Assembly: GCA_018697195.1 (NCBI GenBank)
Contig: CM031858.1
Location: 74,893,001-74,957,000 of the forward strand
Origin: Certhia americana
Lineage: Eukaryota > Chordata > Aves > Passeriformes > Certhiidae
DNA length: 64,000 nt
Direction: 5' to 3'
The notes beneath the pieces are model-generated. The model made no database searches and was not told the origin of the DNA. It saw only the letters and a program-made list of their open reading frames with translations. The translations under genes and the position numbers were made by a program. This document shows positions 1 to 13,300 of the stretch, piece by piece. Every line of letters begins with the position of its first letter. Position 1 is the stretch's first letter.

Positions 1-2108
1 AATCAGCTACAGATATATTTCTACAATATCGTTCTATAGAACTTGAGAATTTTTCCTTTGAGAAGGTTCTCTATAAGTTAATGAATAAAAAGAGTTAGTT
101 AATGAAAAGATTAAGGTGCTTTTACAGATGTTGATACTGTGGAAAAAGCTTGCAAACCTTGGCATGGCTGAGCATTTGTAGCAGACCTCAGCAATTTGCA
201 GAAATAAAGCTTTTGGAGGGGAAATTAAATTGGAAAATGTTACAGGACAGGAATTGGAATAACCCCGAGGCACAGAGACATTGAAGTAGCTGCTGCCCAG
301 TTGCAGAGCAGAAGGGACTTACATGCAGCACCTGTCAGGGCTGAGGATAGAAATGACAGCAACAGTGCTGATGCTGATCTGGTTGCTCTGTGACATGACT
401 TCTTGCTGACCTCATTGTCTGTCAATGTTTGACATCTTACCTCAGTAGTTGCCAGAAAGGTGCAAAATTTTCAACCGTGTGAGGGTGACTTTCTATCATA
501 TTCAGTCTATGGACATTTTTTAAACGTCTTTCTTTCTCAAAACTGGTGAACTTTTTGTAGGTTTGGAGTATTTTCTTTGCTGTCATAGAGCTGTCTGTCT
601 TAAAGAGTTCCATAGAGTAACATGAAGGAGGGATTGCAAATTGGAACATTTGTTTATAGGCACTGGAAGAATTTGCCCTTGAGTTCTTCAGTCCTCACTC
701 ATAAAACAGTTATTAGAGATACGTGTTTTACGCTAAAATAATTTTTCAAGAAGAGGGAGAAAATCATTGCTTGACATTTTCACTATGTTTTGCTAATGTG
801 TATGTATATATATTTCATAATATTTTGGTTCTTTGCTCCTCAACACTGAGGATAAAAATCCCCATAGTTTATTTAAAAATCATAATATACACTTTAATTA
901 CTTATCACATTTTCCTTTGAGTAGCATCAGTGGATATCTTTGGAAGTACACTTCAGTTACTGAAGTAGCTGGCTTTTTGTTGCTGAAGCTGAGAACAAAT
1001 CCTTGACATTCTTGTAGTAACATTAGGATAACACTGTCACTGACATCAGATTTTTATGCTAGTCTGCCTTTCTCAAACAGGTGTTTGGAAGAGGAGTAAA
1101 AGAAAAACCAGGGATTTTAAAAAGAAGCTATGGGGAAAGAAAGGATAGTTGTCAGCAAGCCGATGAAAATCCATTTTCAAAATCTAGTCTAGAGCTAGAA
1201 ACTTGTGAGTGACACTAGATGGAAATTGGAAAAGTGAACACAATGAGTCATAAGAATAAAACATTTAATGGGATGTATTACCATTTAATTTATGTGACCT
1301 TTATAGTCTCTTAAGAATCATTTTATTTTCCATTTGGAGCCATTGATCTATTAGATCTTAATAAATTGATGTAGGACCTCAAGTAACCTTCCTCCTATAT
1401 TTGTCTAAAGTCCTAACCTTGTTGTAATTGCTTGCTTTATTGTAAAACAAGCTATAAAGGAAAATAGTAAATTTAAAATGTTCAGCATTGCTTCTTCCCA
1501 TGCTGACACTGACATTGGGTTAATGCATTTCTTCCTAGGCAGCTGCAACAAATGATGTTTGTGGCTATATGTCAGAGACACAGTCTGACAAACTTTTCAG
1601 AAGTGAGAAGCTGGATGCCACCCTGTAAAAATATAAAGGCAGATTAGATAAAACAGTAATTCATTATCTACTAGTTAAGTCATGGTATGCGTTGGATGGA
1701 AATGGATTTGCTTCCCCTGGACTGATTTTGATAACAGATGGTCAACATTTCCTATATTGACAATTCTTAGAGTTCTGTGGTGCACAAAGTGTCTGAACAT
1801 ATGAGAGTATGAGTACTCTTGTAGCTGCACCTTTATGGATTTATGTCTTAGCCAGCTTTTAGACATTAGTATTAATAGAAGATGGGAGAATCAGATGTTT
1901 TTGATGACTTTGTAACCCAAGAACTATAAGGAGAGTCTATCATGCGTAGACATGTCTGTCTCATTTTGTGCTCTTCTATGGCGTTTTCCTCCCTGCAAGT
2001 GATTTGAAGAAATCTGATGATAAAAATGCTCAATAAATTCTGATAAAAATCTGGTTCTTGATATCCTAAAAGAGTAACTTTATTGAAGATAACTTTCTGT
2101 GAGGGAAG

Positions 2109-2129
2109 AAAAAAAAAAAAAAAAAAAAA
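2109..2129 (+). repeat. A21 homopolymer
   Basis: A run of 21 adenines next to the 3' edge of the LTR remnant. It is probably a slippage-expanded tract and blurs the exact element boundary. Confidence 0.9.
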
Positions 2130-2130
2130 G

Positions 2131-2715
2131 ATGGATTTTCTGGCTTAAACCTGGTAGGCAGTAAGCACCACACAGCTGCTTCATCACTCCCCTTCCTATG
2201 GGATAAGGGTGAGCAAGGGAATGATAAAAGTGAGGAAACTCATAAAGACAGTTTAATAGGGAAAGTAAAAGCTGCTCACACAAGAAAAGCAAATGAAGGT
2301 AATTAATTCCCCTGGGCAGGCAGGTGTTCAGCCATTCCCAGGAAAGCAGGGATCCATTACATGTGGCAGTGGTGATATGGGAAATCAAACAACATTGCTC
2401 CTCAAGTCCCTCACTTACTTCTTTTCCCCCCAGATCTATTGCTGAGCATGATGTCATGACATGTGACATCCCTCTGATTACTCAGGGTGGCCTGTCCCGG
2501 TTGTGTCCCCTCCCATCTTCTTGTGCACCCCCCATCTACTCCCTGGAGGGGTTGGGATAATGACCAGAAGAAGGCCTTGACACTGTGAAAGTGCTGCTTA
2601 GCAATAAGGAAAACATCCCTGTGGTATCCAGACTGTTCCAAATAAAAATTTCAAACACATAACGGTAAAAGGTACTGCCAAGAAAATTAACTCCATCATA
2701 GACAAAATCAGTACA
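2131..2715 (-). mobile_element. Decayed solitary-looking LTR of an avian endogenous retrovirus
   Basis: The sequence matches, by recall, a very common bird LTR family that I think is ERVL-like, but I cannot name it. Read on the minus strand it begins TGTACTG at 2715 and passes the block corresponding to 2690-2700 (GTTAATTTTCTT). Next come blocks around 2560-2640 and a central promoter region near 2435-2460. A likely polyadenylation signal ATTAAA sits at about 2252-2257. The expected TATA box looks degraded, reading AATAGA at 2435-2440. The 3' edge merges into an A21 run at 2109-2129, so the terminus is uncertain. No internal retroviral genes or second LTR lie beside it, which fits a solo LTR. 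It is an old, mutated, non-coding copy. Confidence 0.75.
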
Positions 2716-4417
2716 ATGAGGAAATGAACTGAGGGATTCTAGTATGTTATGCACCTAGTGGGATTGGGTGGTGAGATTTCTTTGCTTTTTGCCATAGTTG
2801 AATAAAATTTTAAAGTATTGATCATTTTACAGAAATACTTTGTGTTTGTACAAACTATTGCTTTATAGTGCCAAGAAATTGTATGCAAAATATATCAGAT
2901 ATATGCTGCATATATCTCTATGTATTTCACATATCCAGATTTAAAGGAGTTTGCCTTCAAATACACAGAATTATCAAATTTCTGTTGTCCTAAGAAAAAT
3001 AGCTTTTTTTCCAGACACTTTTCTTAGAATCTGGGTGTAGTATCTTATTATCTTTTCATTTATGAGGCTGGGATGGAAGTATATTTAGAACTGAACAGAC
3101 ACTTCAAGAACATTTTTGATTCTAAGAATTGGAATTAGAAAATTTTATCTTTTTTTGGCAGTCTTCTTGTGGTTACTCATCTGTGATCTCTACAAGGGAG
3201 AATTCACTTGCTGTTCTAGAAATTTGGTACAGTGACAGAATAATATTCTGTAGAGAAAAATGTCTAGATACTGCCTAGGACAGCATCACTCATTCAGAAA
3301 TTGTATCAAAATATTACATATATTGTAGCACAAGGAAGGATTAAGTCTTTGTAAAAAACATTTGAAGCACTTTAACTGCAAAGATCAATGTATCATTAAT
3401 CACTTGTAATCCCTTTCAGTTTAAATAAAAAAGACTCTTGCTTAAAAAAACCCTGAAGTTAAATTATTAGCTGTCCATATTTTAGTGAAAGTGTCCCTTG
3501 TTCTAAAAAAACCCAAAACCTCAAAAACCAAAAAGTCAGAGACCAGATGGTAATTGACAGGCATAACTTTTTCCTATATACTAAATTAATTGTATTTCTC
3601 TCATACAATTTTTATTCAGTCATATTAAATACAAATAAACAGGATTTTTTTTCACATAGAAGTATGTTTTGAATTCAAACTTACTTACAATTGCAATTAA
3701 ACTATAAACATTTGGTTTCCAATTATAATAGTATTCCATTAATCTTAAATCCAAAATAGAAAAAAGAAGAGAGAGAGGTAATTAGAAACGGTTGTAAATA
3801 CTGTATGCATCAACTACTTATTTAAAACCACAGAATTCAGAGTACATCAGGTATATTGCTATAAATCATTGAGTTTTACTGAGGTAAATGAAATCCTACA
3901 GGAATCTGTTAGGAAAAATATTGATTTTCTATCTAGCTGTATTTGTGGAAATGTATCATTTTAATTAAGACTGTTTGTTGTTTAACAAAGGAAGTAATTG
4001 GATAAACCTGAAAAGTATGAATCTATTTTCCCTTTTACCATGACAATTACCTTGCTATTGCAATACAGTATTCCTAAACTGTCAGGCAGTCTCTTGTGAG
4101 CTTGCTAGCTAAATGTGACAACATATGCACTGTTTGAATTTTGTTTTCTGGATTTTTTGTTTTCTTGTGGGTGCAGGTGGAGATTCATTGGAGCAAAATA
4201 TCAAGGCTCATTGTGACTTTGCATATGGTGTGGACAGGCAAAGACTGCTTAGCAGAGCCTCTTGTGAGTTTGTATTTTCAGTTTGGACTAAAAAGAGCTG
4301 TTAGGGATGTTACATGGAACAGGCAGGGCTGGTCAATATTGGTTGAGCAGCTAATATTGGTTGCTACTTTATGAATGTCCAGTGACCATGTAAAAGAAAT
4401 CTGTAGTGACAGATAAG

Positions 4418-4435
4418 AAAAAAAAAAAAAAAAAA
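4418..4435 (+). repeat. A18 homopolymer
   Basis: Uninterrupted run of 18 adenines in non-coding sequence. No retrocopy was recognised beside it. Confidence 0.9.
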
Positions 4436-5701
4436 GCGCCACAGAAAAAATTAGCAGAGTTGGTTGGAGGGGACTCATCAGAGAAACAGAAGTGAGTTTC
4501 CTTGAAACACAGTATTGAAAAGAATGAACAAGATAAAAATTAAAGCAAAACAAAATCTTCAGTTTTATTAGTTTTCACTTGGTTTCTCTTCAGAACATTT
4601 TTTCTATGTTCCAATAATATTCCTGCTAATATATACTTTGCTGAATAAGCATCCCTATAGCTACAAAATATATATGCACACATACTTAAATACACAGAGG
4701 CAAAACAAATAACCAACTTGTAACCAGAACTGGAAACTTTAAACTTTATCAGCTATCCAACCACCTCTCAAATGCACTCACAATAAAGCCTTTAGCAACT
4801 AAAGAGCTCCAGTGTTGGAATTCCAATTCCAAAGCCATTTATTGAATTATCTTACCGAATTCAGATGAAAAACAAACCAGCTAACACTAAAAACCTTATA
4901 AAAAAATCTAATTCTCTCCATGCTCCTCATTTTTTTTTAAATCTTATATTCCATTACTCCTAGTTCCTGATTATTTTAACAAATAATTACAGACCATCAA
5001 TGTCTTTGTATGACTATTTACTTCATTTTTGTACAGACTTTAATTTTATCCAAAAGCAGAATTTCTTCTTTCTCTTGTCTGAAAGGATGAAAACTCTCTA
5101 TCCAAAGCTTGTTTTAAATAATACACCAATAGGCACTTTAGGTGTTGTATATTACCTGCCAATTGCCAATTCCCTCTAGTCCAGTGTTCCAACCTAGAAG
5201 ACTGGTTGGCCAAAAACTTTTATGTTTCAAAAAAGTAACATGTCTTCAAAATAAACCTTACGTAAGTTCTCACCACCAAATCGTTGTTTTATGAATACCA
5301 AAACCAACCAACAAAACAAACAAAAAATCCCAACAAACCATACCAAAACAATAACAAGAAAAAAACCCACCACACTGAAAATAATAGTTGCTTCTATTTT
5401 GGTCTGTCATCTATACTCCTTCAGGCAATCTCTGCATACCACAAGAAAACATCTTGGATGAATGCCAAAGTCTGGGTACTTACCCGGGGATTCGCCCGTT
5501 TTCTTCCCTTTACAGCTCTTCTAAGAACAAGTTTATCTGTAATTACATGGGATTAGTCCAGGCTTTCTTAAGTCAAATCACTCTGTCCATTCATTTTCAG
5601 TTGTTCTGGAAGATCTCCACTTTCTGAGTTCAAATAAATATATATGCACACACCACTATGGGCCAGTAATTCCCTTTTCTTTATACCATGAGTCAGACTT
5701 C

Positions 5702-5727
5702 TTTGCTTGCTACTTTTGCTTGCTACT
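5702..5727 (+). repeat. Perfect 13-bp tandem duplication
   Basis: TTTGCTTGCTACT occurs twice head to tail (5702-5714 and 5715-5727) with no mismatch, so it is a recent local slippage or duplication. Confidence 0.9.
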
Positions 5728-7349
5728 TTCCTCTCCTTGCTAAAGTCATTAATTTGGAATATCTTCATGCCTTACACCATGGATGTTGCTGCTTCATTAC
5801 TTTCTGCTAAGCAAGACTTGGGTGTAGGAAAGGAGATGCAGTGTGTGGATTCTCAATAGGTTTTTTTTCTTCTCACTCTCCACTTTGTCCTGTTCGTCAG
5901 CATGTGTGCTATTAAACTATTGATTCTCCAGACTCTGAAACTGTGAAACAAACCTTCAAGTTGCAACCCTTCATGCAGAAGTCACAAATGTCCTCCTGAG
6001 TTTGCCTTATTTCTGATATGTTTTGAAGAAAAAGACTGTTTATGCTTACCCACATAACTTCACTCAATACTCCATCTGACACATAGGTTTCTTCATTTGG
6101 TGCAGCAAAGCATAAATTTTCCCTATGGACTGAGAAGATTCTGCTTGTTATTCCATTTTGTAGTTGCTCATTAGTCCACACTCAATTATGTCAATGTTCT
6201 ATTACTTGAGTTATGCAGCTATAATAGCTTCTGTGTATTTATAGCTCTCCAGAGCAAAGCTTTATCCTACAGGTAAGATCTTACTATTGTTTTCTGTCTA
6301 CCACACGTTCTCCTTACTGAGAAGGCAAATGATTTCACTTGACTAATAGTAAATCTGTTGTTAGTCATATATTAATGACTTCATCAAATAGGCTTGGAAC
6401 AGGGCACACATGTACAGGATACAGAATAAAAGCCTCTCAGAAGAAGTTAAATGAAAGACAATTCAATATTTTAAAAAGCACAAGTTGCCTTCTTGCCTGT
6501 CACATACTTTCTCTGCAATCTCTAGTGATCTAGAATAACAGAATAATATTTTATTATTGTGTTCTGTAGAGTCAATAGAAAAGGGCATATTCCTTTTCTG
6601 CATCATAGATGAAGCAGTAATGAATGCCATAAAGATTGCTAGCATTGCTGTAACTGTAATGATCCAAGATGTTATGGATGAGGTATAACTCTTTTAATAA
6701 TGTCAAAATATTTTGCTAGTCTATTTGGATATATTTGGAAAAAAGGAAATCATAATCCAAAATTTTCCTTCAGGCATAGAAACCCTCTATCTGAAATAGA
6801 AAAGGTGTAGTTTATTCAGAAGTTGAAGAAATTTCTCTAATTTTAATTAGATAGCTATCAATTACATCAATTCTGTAAAGAAAAAAAATATATACATATA
6901 TATTTGCCACCAATGAAATAGACTGAATAGGTATGAAAATAGTGTTGTAGAGAATAACAAGAGATATTTATCTCTCAAGGGAAAGAGAGATTTAGTTATG
7001 ATCTGCAGATATACAGATTTTAAAAGGGAAGGGAGAGAGAATACAATGCACAGTAAAAAGATAAACTCATTCGAGTTCATTGTTTTTGTCTCTTGGATGA
7101 GTTTTGAAGTTCTGTTCTGGGTTTACCTTTGAAAGATGTTTTGTTGGTTACCCTTGAAAATTAAGAGGGAAAGATCAGAGATGAAATAACTGTTTTGAAT
7201 AAAACGTCTCTAGTGGCAGCTGGATGTAGCCCTTACCAATTAGCCATGCAAGGTCATTTCCAGTGCAAAGTGATTGCTGGTTTCCACTCATGTATTTCTC
7301 AGAAAAGCACCCAGCAATAAGTGTGAAATGTGTTACATTATGGGGAAGG

Positions 7350-7372
7350 AAAAAAAAAAAAAAAAAAAAAAA
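7350..7372 (+). repeat. A23 homopolymer
   Basis: Run of 23 adenines in non-coding sequence, likely length-polymorphic. Confidence 0.9.
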
Positions 7373-9785
7373 GTAGAATTCAGTGATTTAGTTCTCCAGA
7401 GAAGTATGCTGGTTGGGAAGAGTTTCTCCTCACATCATTGAGAATGGGTATTACAAGTGTTTTTCAGCACATGGATTTTTTTCCTGAAATAATTTTTAAA
7501 TATTTGGGTTTTTTTCAGGAGCAGTTTCACATAGATGGTACCTGGACAGGGAAAAGTAGGCATATCCTTATTTGGCTTTTATCAAAAATTCAGTGGCTCT
7601 CTTCAGATTATCTCTGCAATAATCCAGTATTATTACTGTTTCCTCAGATTCTATGGTCAACATCAAAAAATGACAACATATAGAAGGCGAGCAAACCAAC
7701 ATATATCTCTGTATAACAATCAAACATAAAAGATTTATCAAAAGAAGTTGTACAATATAAATATGTTCTTATATGTCAACAGATCTGTCCAGTGAATATT
7801 TCTGAAATTCACAGGTTTAACTGACTTTTCCAGCTCAGTTTGGTAGCCCAACAGAATCTATTGCACTGGCCTAAGTACCTTGAAGGCTGAAATACAAACA
7901 GAGATTGTATAAAGCACAGAATTATACAGATGCTACAGAAGGCATTCAGAACACACTTGATCCAAGTGTGGAACCCAGGGTCAGAATACGCATAATTTAT
8001 TTTTTCTTATCAATGTTTACCTCTCTTTTCCTATACAGCAGTGTTAGTATATGTAAAATAATGTTTTCTGAGCATGAAAAGTACTCTTGCATTCCAGTGT
8101 AACTATAGTAGAATTTTACAGTACACAGAAACATTCTTTAGTGAAAATTTCCTTGCCTCCAAGGTTACTAATTGACCCATGTCCATCATCAGTTTGTCAT
8201 GCCTATGCTTATGTGCTACTTAAGAGGAGATATATTTTTACAATACTAGTCAAGACACAACCTTTTCATTACTGAGATATGCCAAAAAAGAAGGTAAATT
8301 TTATTATATGATTTGAAGGTTTTTGCAGTTAGTCCTGCTGTAAAACTAATTTTGAAAAAAAAGTCAGATGTAGCCTGCTGTGTGCTGTTTTAAAGCAAGA
8401 ACCATTTGGGAAGAAGGAGCTCTTCTTGCATACCTCATACAACAGATAGTTTAACATTGCACAGGCAATGTCAAATATTATATTGCTAAACTGAAAACAC
8501 TTCATGCTGCAATGTACTGTAGAGTGTCTAATGTAAGACACAGAAGGCTACAAACTATTATACACTACACACGTATTTGGTACATTCTTAAGGGATTTCT
8601 CATCATGGTTTGACATTTTTGACAGCTTATGAACATCTTATAAAAGAGGATCCATAATTCTGACTCACTGAAAGTGAAGAAATTATGATTATTTCATGCA
8701 ACCACAGCAAACTAGTTTAATGAATATTAACACTACCTACAATTTTTTTTTCCACAATATCAGATCATCCTGGTCCAATAAACTGCAGTTACCCCATAAA
8801 GAGACTTTTGCTTTGCCAGATAAACTGAGGACAATATGAAAAGCCATAGCAGAATTTAAGTATGCTAAAATGATTATAAAGTAATTGAGCACAAGGTGAA
8901 ACTCCAGGCACTTTAAGAAATATTTATAAGGAAAAAAAATCAAATTCTTTTCAATTGAAATGCTATGCAGTCATCCTGTAACTCAAGATTTTTTTCTTCC
9001 AAATATGAGTTTTATGAAATTTGTCAATAATTGAATGAATTTTGCAATACAATTGTATTCAAATAAATGTCATAAATAAAATCACATCTTTAACACACTT
9101 GCTTAAAATTTGAACCTCTTGTTAATTTCTGTGATTTTTCCTGAGAAACGGCTGCTTTCATTTCTTCCTGACTGCTAAGAAAGAATGTAATCCTTCTGCT
9201 ATCATCTAATTAGCAGGAATGTGACTATCCATGCTGTAGGCACAGGCACTAACACAAGTTTGAGGAGCCGCTGTGTAGACATCAATGAACACTTTATTAA
9301 ATTACACAGTTTTCTAAGCAGGGACAGTCTCTCAATGCCCCAATTCTTTACGCTTTAGTGAACTGCCTCTGCTCTCTGAAGCTGTAAGGTTTCAGCCTGA
9401 GCTGAAGATATAAACTCCTGATGAGATTAGAGTGAGTTTTAGATATTTGGCACGCTTCTGTGCTTATTCTATTTCCCTAATAAGGCTTAGAGTTTGCTGG
9501 CAGGTGAATGCATTGGATAGCAAAGGCTAGGAGATTTAAAATTCCACCTGCCCTGAAGGAAAAGAATGTCTTTTTCTTAACTGTTCAGCATTATTCATTC
9601 TAATTCACCCTGCTCAGGCAAACACTTCAGTACAGGGAGAAGGAATAGTCACCAGGTCTAGATATTCAGTGATCTCTCTGGTTTCATTCTTGGCAAAATT
9701 CATATGGAATTTTCTGATATTTTTATTTCCAGAAAAGCCATGGTCTGTCAAAGATGAAATGTAACAAATAAGAAAAAGAAAACAA

Positions 9786-9807
9786 GGGGAGGGGAGGGGA
9801 GGGGAGG
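9786..9807 (+). repeat. (GGGGA)n microsatellite
   Basis: Four copies of GGGGA followed by GG, with closely spaced G runs. It has potential to form a G-quadruplex on the + strand, though that is inferred only from the pattern. Confidence 0.9.
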
Positions 9808-10322
9808 CAGGAAGGATCAAATACTAAAAAGCTATAACTGGGTTGGGATTTCAGTTAAGTTTTATAACATATGAAGTAGAGGACTACCCTCTCTGTAAAA
9901 GAAAAAAACCTCTGCTAATAGGAAGTATGGGTGTTTTAGAAGATGACATGGCTATAAGCTAAACACAAGGAGGATAATAATTGGGAAGATGTACATGGGA
10001 TGAATTCACATTGGAGGAAGAAAGCTAAATTCACTGTCTGGGAGAGTATAGCAGACAATTTATGGGATAAAAACAAATCTTATGGAGGGAAACTCAGAGT
10101 ACTGGCAAGACCTTCTCTAAATGGGAGGGAACCATGTGTCTAGGACTGTATCATTTGATGTGGAAAAACAAGTTATGCTGGCTGGCAAGCACTAAATTTC
10201 AGTTACTTTCAACCCACAAAAGCAAATCTAAAACCACTTTTGAGATGAAATCAGATAAATGGAAAAGGATGTGGTTGATCTGGAATGAACTCATCCATAC
10301 TCATACAGGAGAACAGGGTGAC

Positions 10323-10355
10323 CAGTGGTAGCAGTGGTCAGTGGTAGCAGTGGCA
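10323..10355 (+). repeat. Short tandem duplication, CAGTGGTAGCAGTGG unit
   Basis: The unit CAGTGGTAGCAGTGG is present twice, separated by one base. Each unit also contains the internal repeat CAGTGG. It lies in non-coding sequence. Confidence 0.8.
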
Positions 10356-13300
10356 CCAGACAGAAAGACACAATGGAAAGAAATAATGACATGGAAAAAA
10401 GGGGACAGAGTTCAATGTGATGGAGCTCGGAAACATCTTGAGAAATGCTCTGGTTATACCAGCTGCAGGCAGCCCATTTCGGAAAGCTGGTTGCTCAGAC
10501 TGTTCTTCCAATCCTTCAGTCACATCTCATTTCAGCTGCCAACTATCCCTGCAAATATATAGGAAGCTTTAGTTAGCACTTAGCCTAAATCACCATGGTT
10601 GTGAATTAAGTAAATGACTTAGACTATCTGTGGTGTGCATTGAAAATAATTTTATAATTTGAAGAAGTAGTTCTAAAAATTACAACCATAGTCCTTTCTT
10701 CCTCTTGTTTTCATTCTGTAGACTAGATAATTAGGTGTAGTTGTTCTTTCCTCAAAAATAATACTTTTTTTTCCAAAATGTTTTGTTGCTAGCATGATGC
10801 CTAATAATTTACATGTTATAAATAATCAGATGTGTGCTCAAACCTGAACATTGAATTTACAATGAAGTTGATTGGAGAGGAAGGGCGATTTCATACTTCT
10901 TAAAAATAATATTCCTGTCTGTATCTTCTTCCCTTTATCTATTTCTTATTATTATTTTTTGGGGGGTTTGTTGGGGTTTTTTTTAATATAAGTGGTAAAA
11001 AAATCCGCTATAATTATATTGTTCAGAACTATTATACTTCTCCATTATTTTCTTCAGAACTGAGTCTAGGTAGTTGTTGGGTGGACAGGGTTAAAAGCAG
11101 AAGAATGGCAGGGGAACGGGGGATGGTAGATTCTCTCAGGTGACCTTGTATCTGGGAATGCCAAGGCCTGGAGAAAAACAGTGTGGGAAACCCCACCTAT
11201 TACGCTTCCTACTGTTTGTCCTCTCTCCTCTATTTTGTCAAGTAGAATTTCTGTGTGGAGATGATGTCGGTGTTTTGAGAGATTTGGAGGCAGTCTCACA
11301 GATGTGCTTGAGCTCCCTGTTTTGGGAGAGCAATCAAAGCAAAGATCATAAAAGCCACAGAGAGGATCAGAGCATGGTGCTAAACTAGATGTACAGAGGC
11401 CTTTGACAAATGTGTGCAAACAGCAGGGCCGCTGTCCATCAGGATGATGCTTGTATTTCCTCTTGGCTGTCTCTTGCCAGTGTTGCTTCAGGATCCTCTG
11501 GTTAGTGAGTAACCAAATCATTTTACTCTTTGCAGTTCAGACATGGGTTTGTAGTTGTTCTGGCTGCCTGCCTGAGTCAACTCTACATAGTAGTTTATTG
11601 TTATATTGTACAACCTGTTATGATCTTCCCACTTTTTTGCTGCATTCTGCAAATTTCAGGTAGTGTTTCTATTTTTTTCTCTTTTTTTAACACTTCGATA
11701 TTTTTTCTCTTCAATTCAGCAGGGTTGTCTTACACAATCTATAAATTTAATAAATTAGCTCTATACTTGTTCATCCTTATTATGCAGAAAAACACTGGGT
11801 AGCTACCCTGTGAAACTTTAGATCAGTATATATAATCATATAGAAAAGAGTCATCTAGAAGGGAGAGAAGGGTGCCACATGTAATAAAATGCTCTATGTA
11901 CCCCAGAAGTTATGAAATTATAAAGATTCAAAAAATTTTTGCATGTTCACAAGTCACCTACCATTTTGCTACTGCTGCATGTATAACTTCTCCCACAAAA
12001 TTTTAGTGACAGCAGAAAATTTAACTATTTATATAGAAAACTGCTGTAATAGTGTGGTACTGTCAATGTCTTGCTGTGAGAAAGGGTGTATTCTCTGTAT
12101 CTAGAGAGCTAAGAATTACTGTTAGCTATCTAGGTAATCTAATTAACACACAAAATACTTATTAATAAATGATCAAAATTGGTATGCATGACAACCTCCT
12201 AATATTTTCTGCCTTTTCTCTGGTCTTCTGCTCGCCCTTTGAATGTCCTACTCTGTCTTACACCTGAGACTTTCATTCTTTCTTAAGAAGACAAGAGAAA
12301 AGTTTTGGTGAGGCATCCAGAGATTTTTTAAAGGGTATAGGACTATATTCTTAGCAGGGGAACTAGGAGGAGTGAGTTTTGATACCTTTTTCCTCTTCAA
12401 TTTAACATCAGCTTGGAGCTATATTTTCCACATTTTGGATTTCTGTTTGCTTAACTACAGTTGTGGATATCCAGTTACTGAACTACCATTGGAAAGCATA
12501 TTGCATCCTTAACCTTCAACTTTGAATTTAGTATAGTGCATGCTTACTTGAAATTGTTTGGGTTTTTTAAAAAACAGGCAGGATTTTTAATACATAAATA
12601 TACTTAGATAAGACATAAGGTATGCATATATATTATCTCCCATAGCCCAAAAAATCAACTTCTCTAGAAGAAGTTGTAATGTTCAGTATTTCCTTTTCCT
12701 TAGTTTTCTCTGCTCGTTTTTCAGTACCTATCTCTCCATGAATTGCAAGAATTACAGAAAACACTTCTATGAATGAAGTCATTTTGATGATTAGAAAATA
12801 TTAATAGTATTACAAATTATAATACCTAATCCCTGAAATGTTAGTTGTTGTTTTTTTTTTAGTTTAGCATTGAATTATGTATATTCAACTCAAATTCCTA
12901 AGCAGATTAATGGTTGCAGGACTTCATAAAGAAGACTGAATTATAAAGTTCAAAGGTATAACTGACTACTTCATAAATTCCTGTTATAATTTAATAACTT
13001 GAAGTATGGTCACTGTGGTGTGCAAGGGTTCTGCTGCAGGCTATGAAATAAGCAGCTTATTGACAATTTACCAATTATCTTCTTAGTTCAGAATCAAGCA
13101 ATTAAATTAGGAATCACTTCAGTTGACTTCATTGGGATATAATACATAAACTAATGAACATAAATCTATAGTACAAGGAATGATGAGATTAGAATCTATT
13201 AGGAATTGATCATTTGACAGATCTGATTTGTCTGTTTTAAACACTTTGAAAATTCTTCATAAAAATGTGTTCTTTTCCCTTAAGGGATAATCATACACCA

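Noticed and set aside
2109..2129. A21 run as the poly(A) tail of a processed retrocopy
   Set aside because: The sequence beside it is the LTR, not an mRNA copy, and similar A runs occur in several unrelated places in the window.
7951..7969. Small palindrome ACACTTG-ATC-CAAGTGT and comparable short inverted repeats
   Set aside because: Seven-base arms are expected many times by chance in 64 kb.
11066..11521. 151-codon open frame on the minus strand
   Set aside because: No domain, no recognised family, low-complexity composition rich in Ser, Pro, His and Cys, and no splice context. It is consistent with chance in non-coding DNA.
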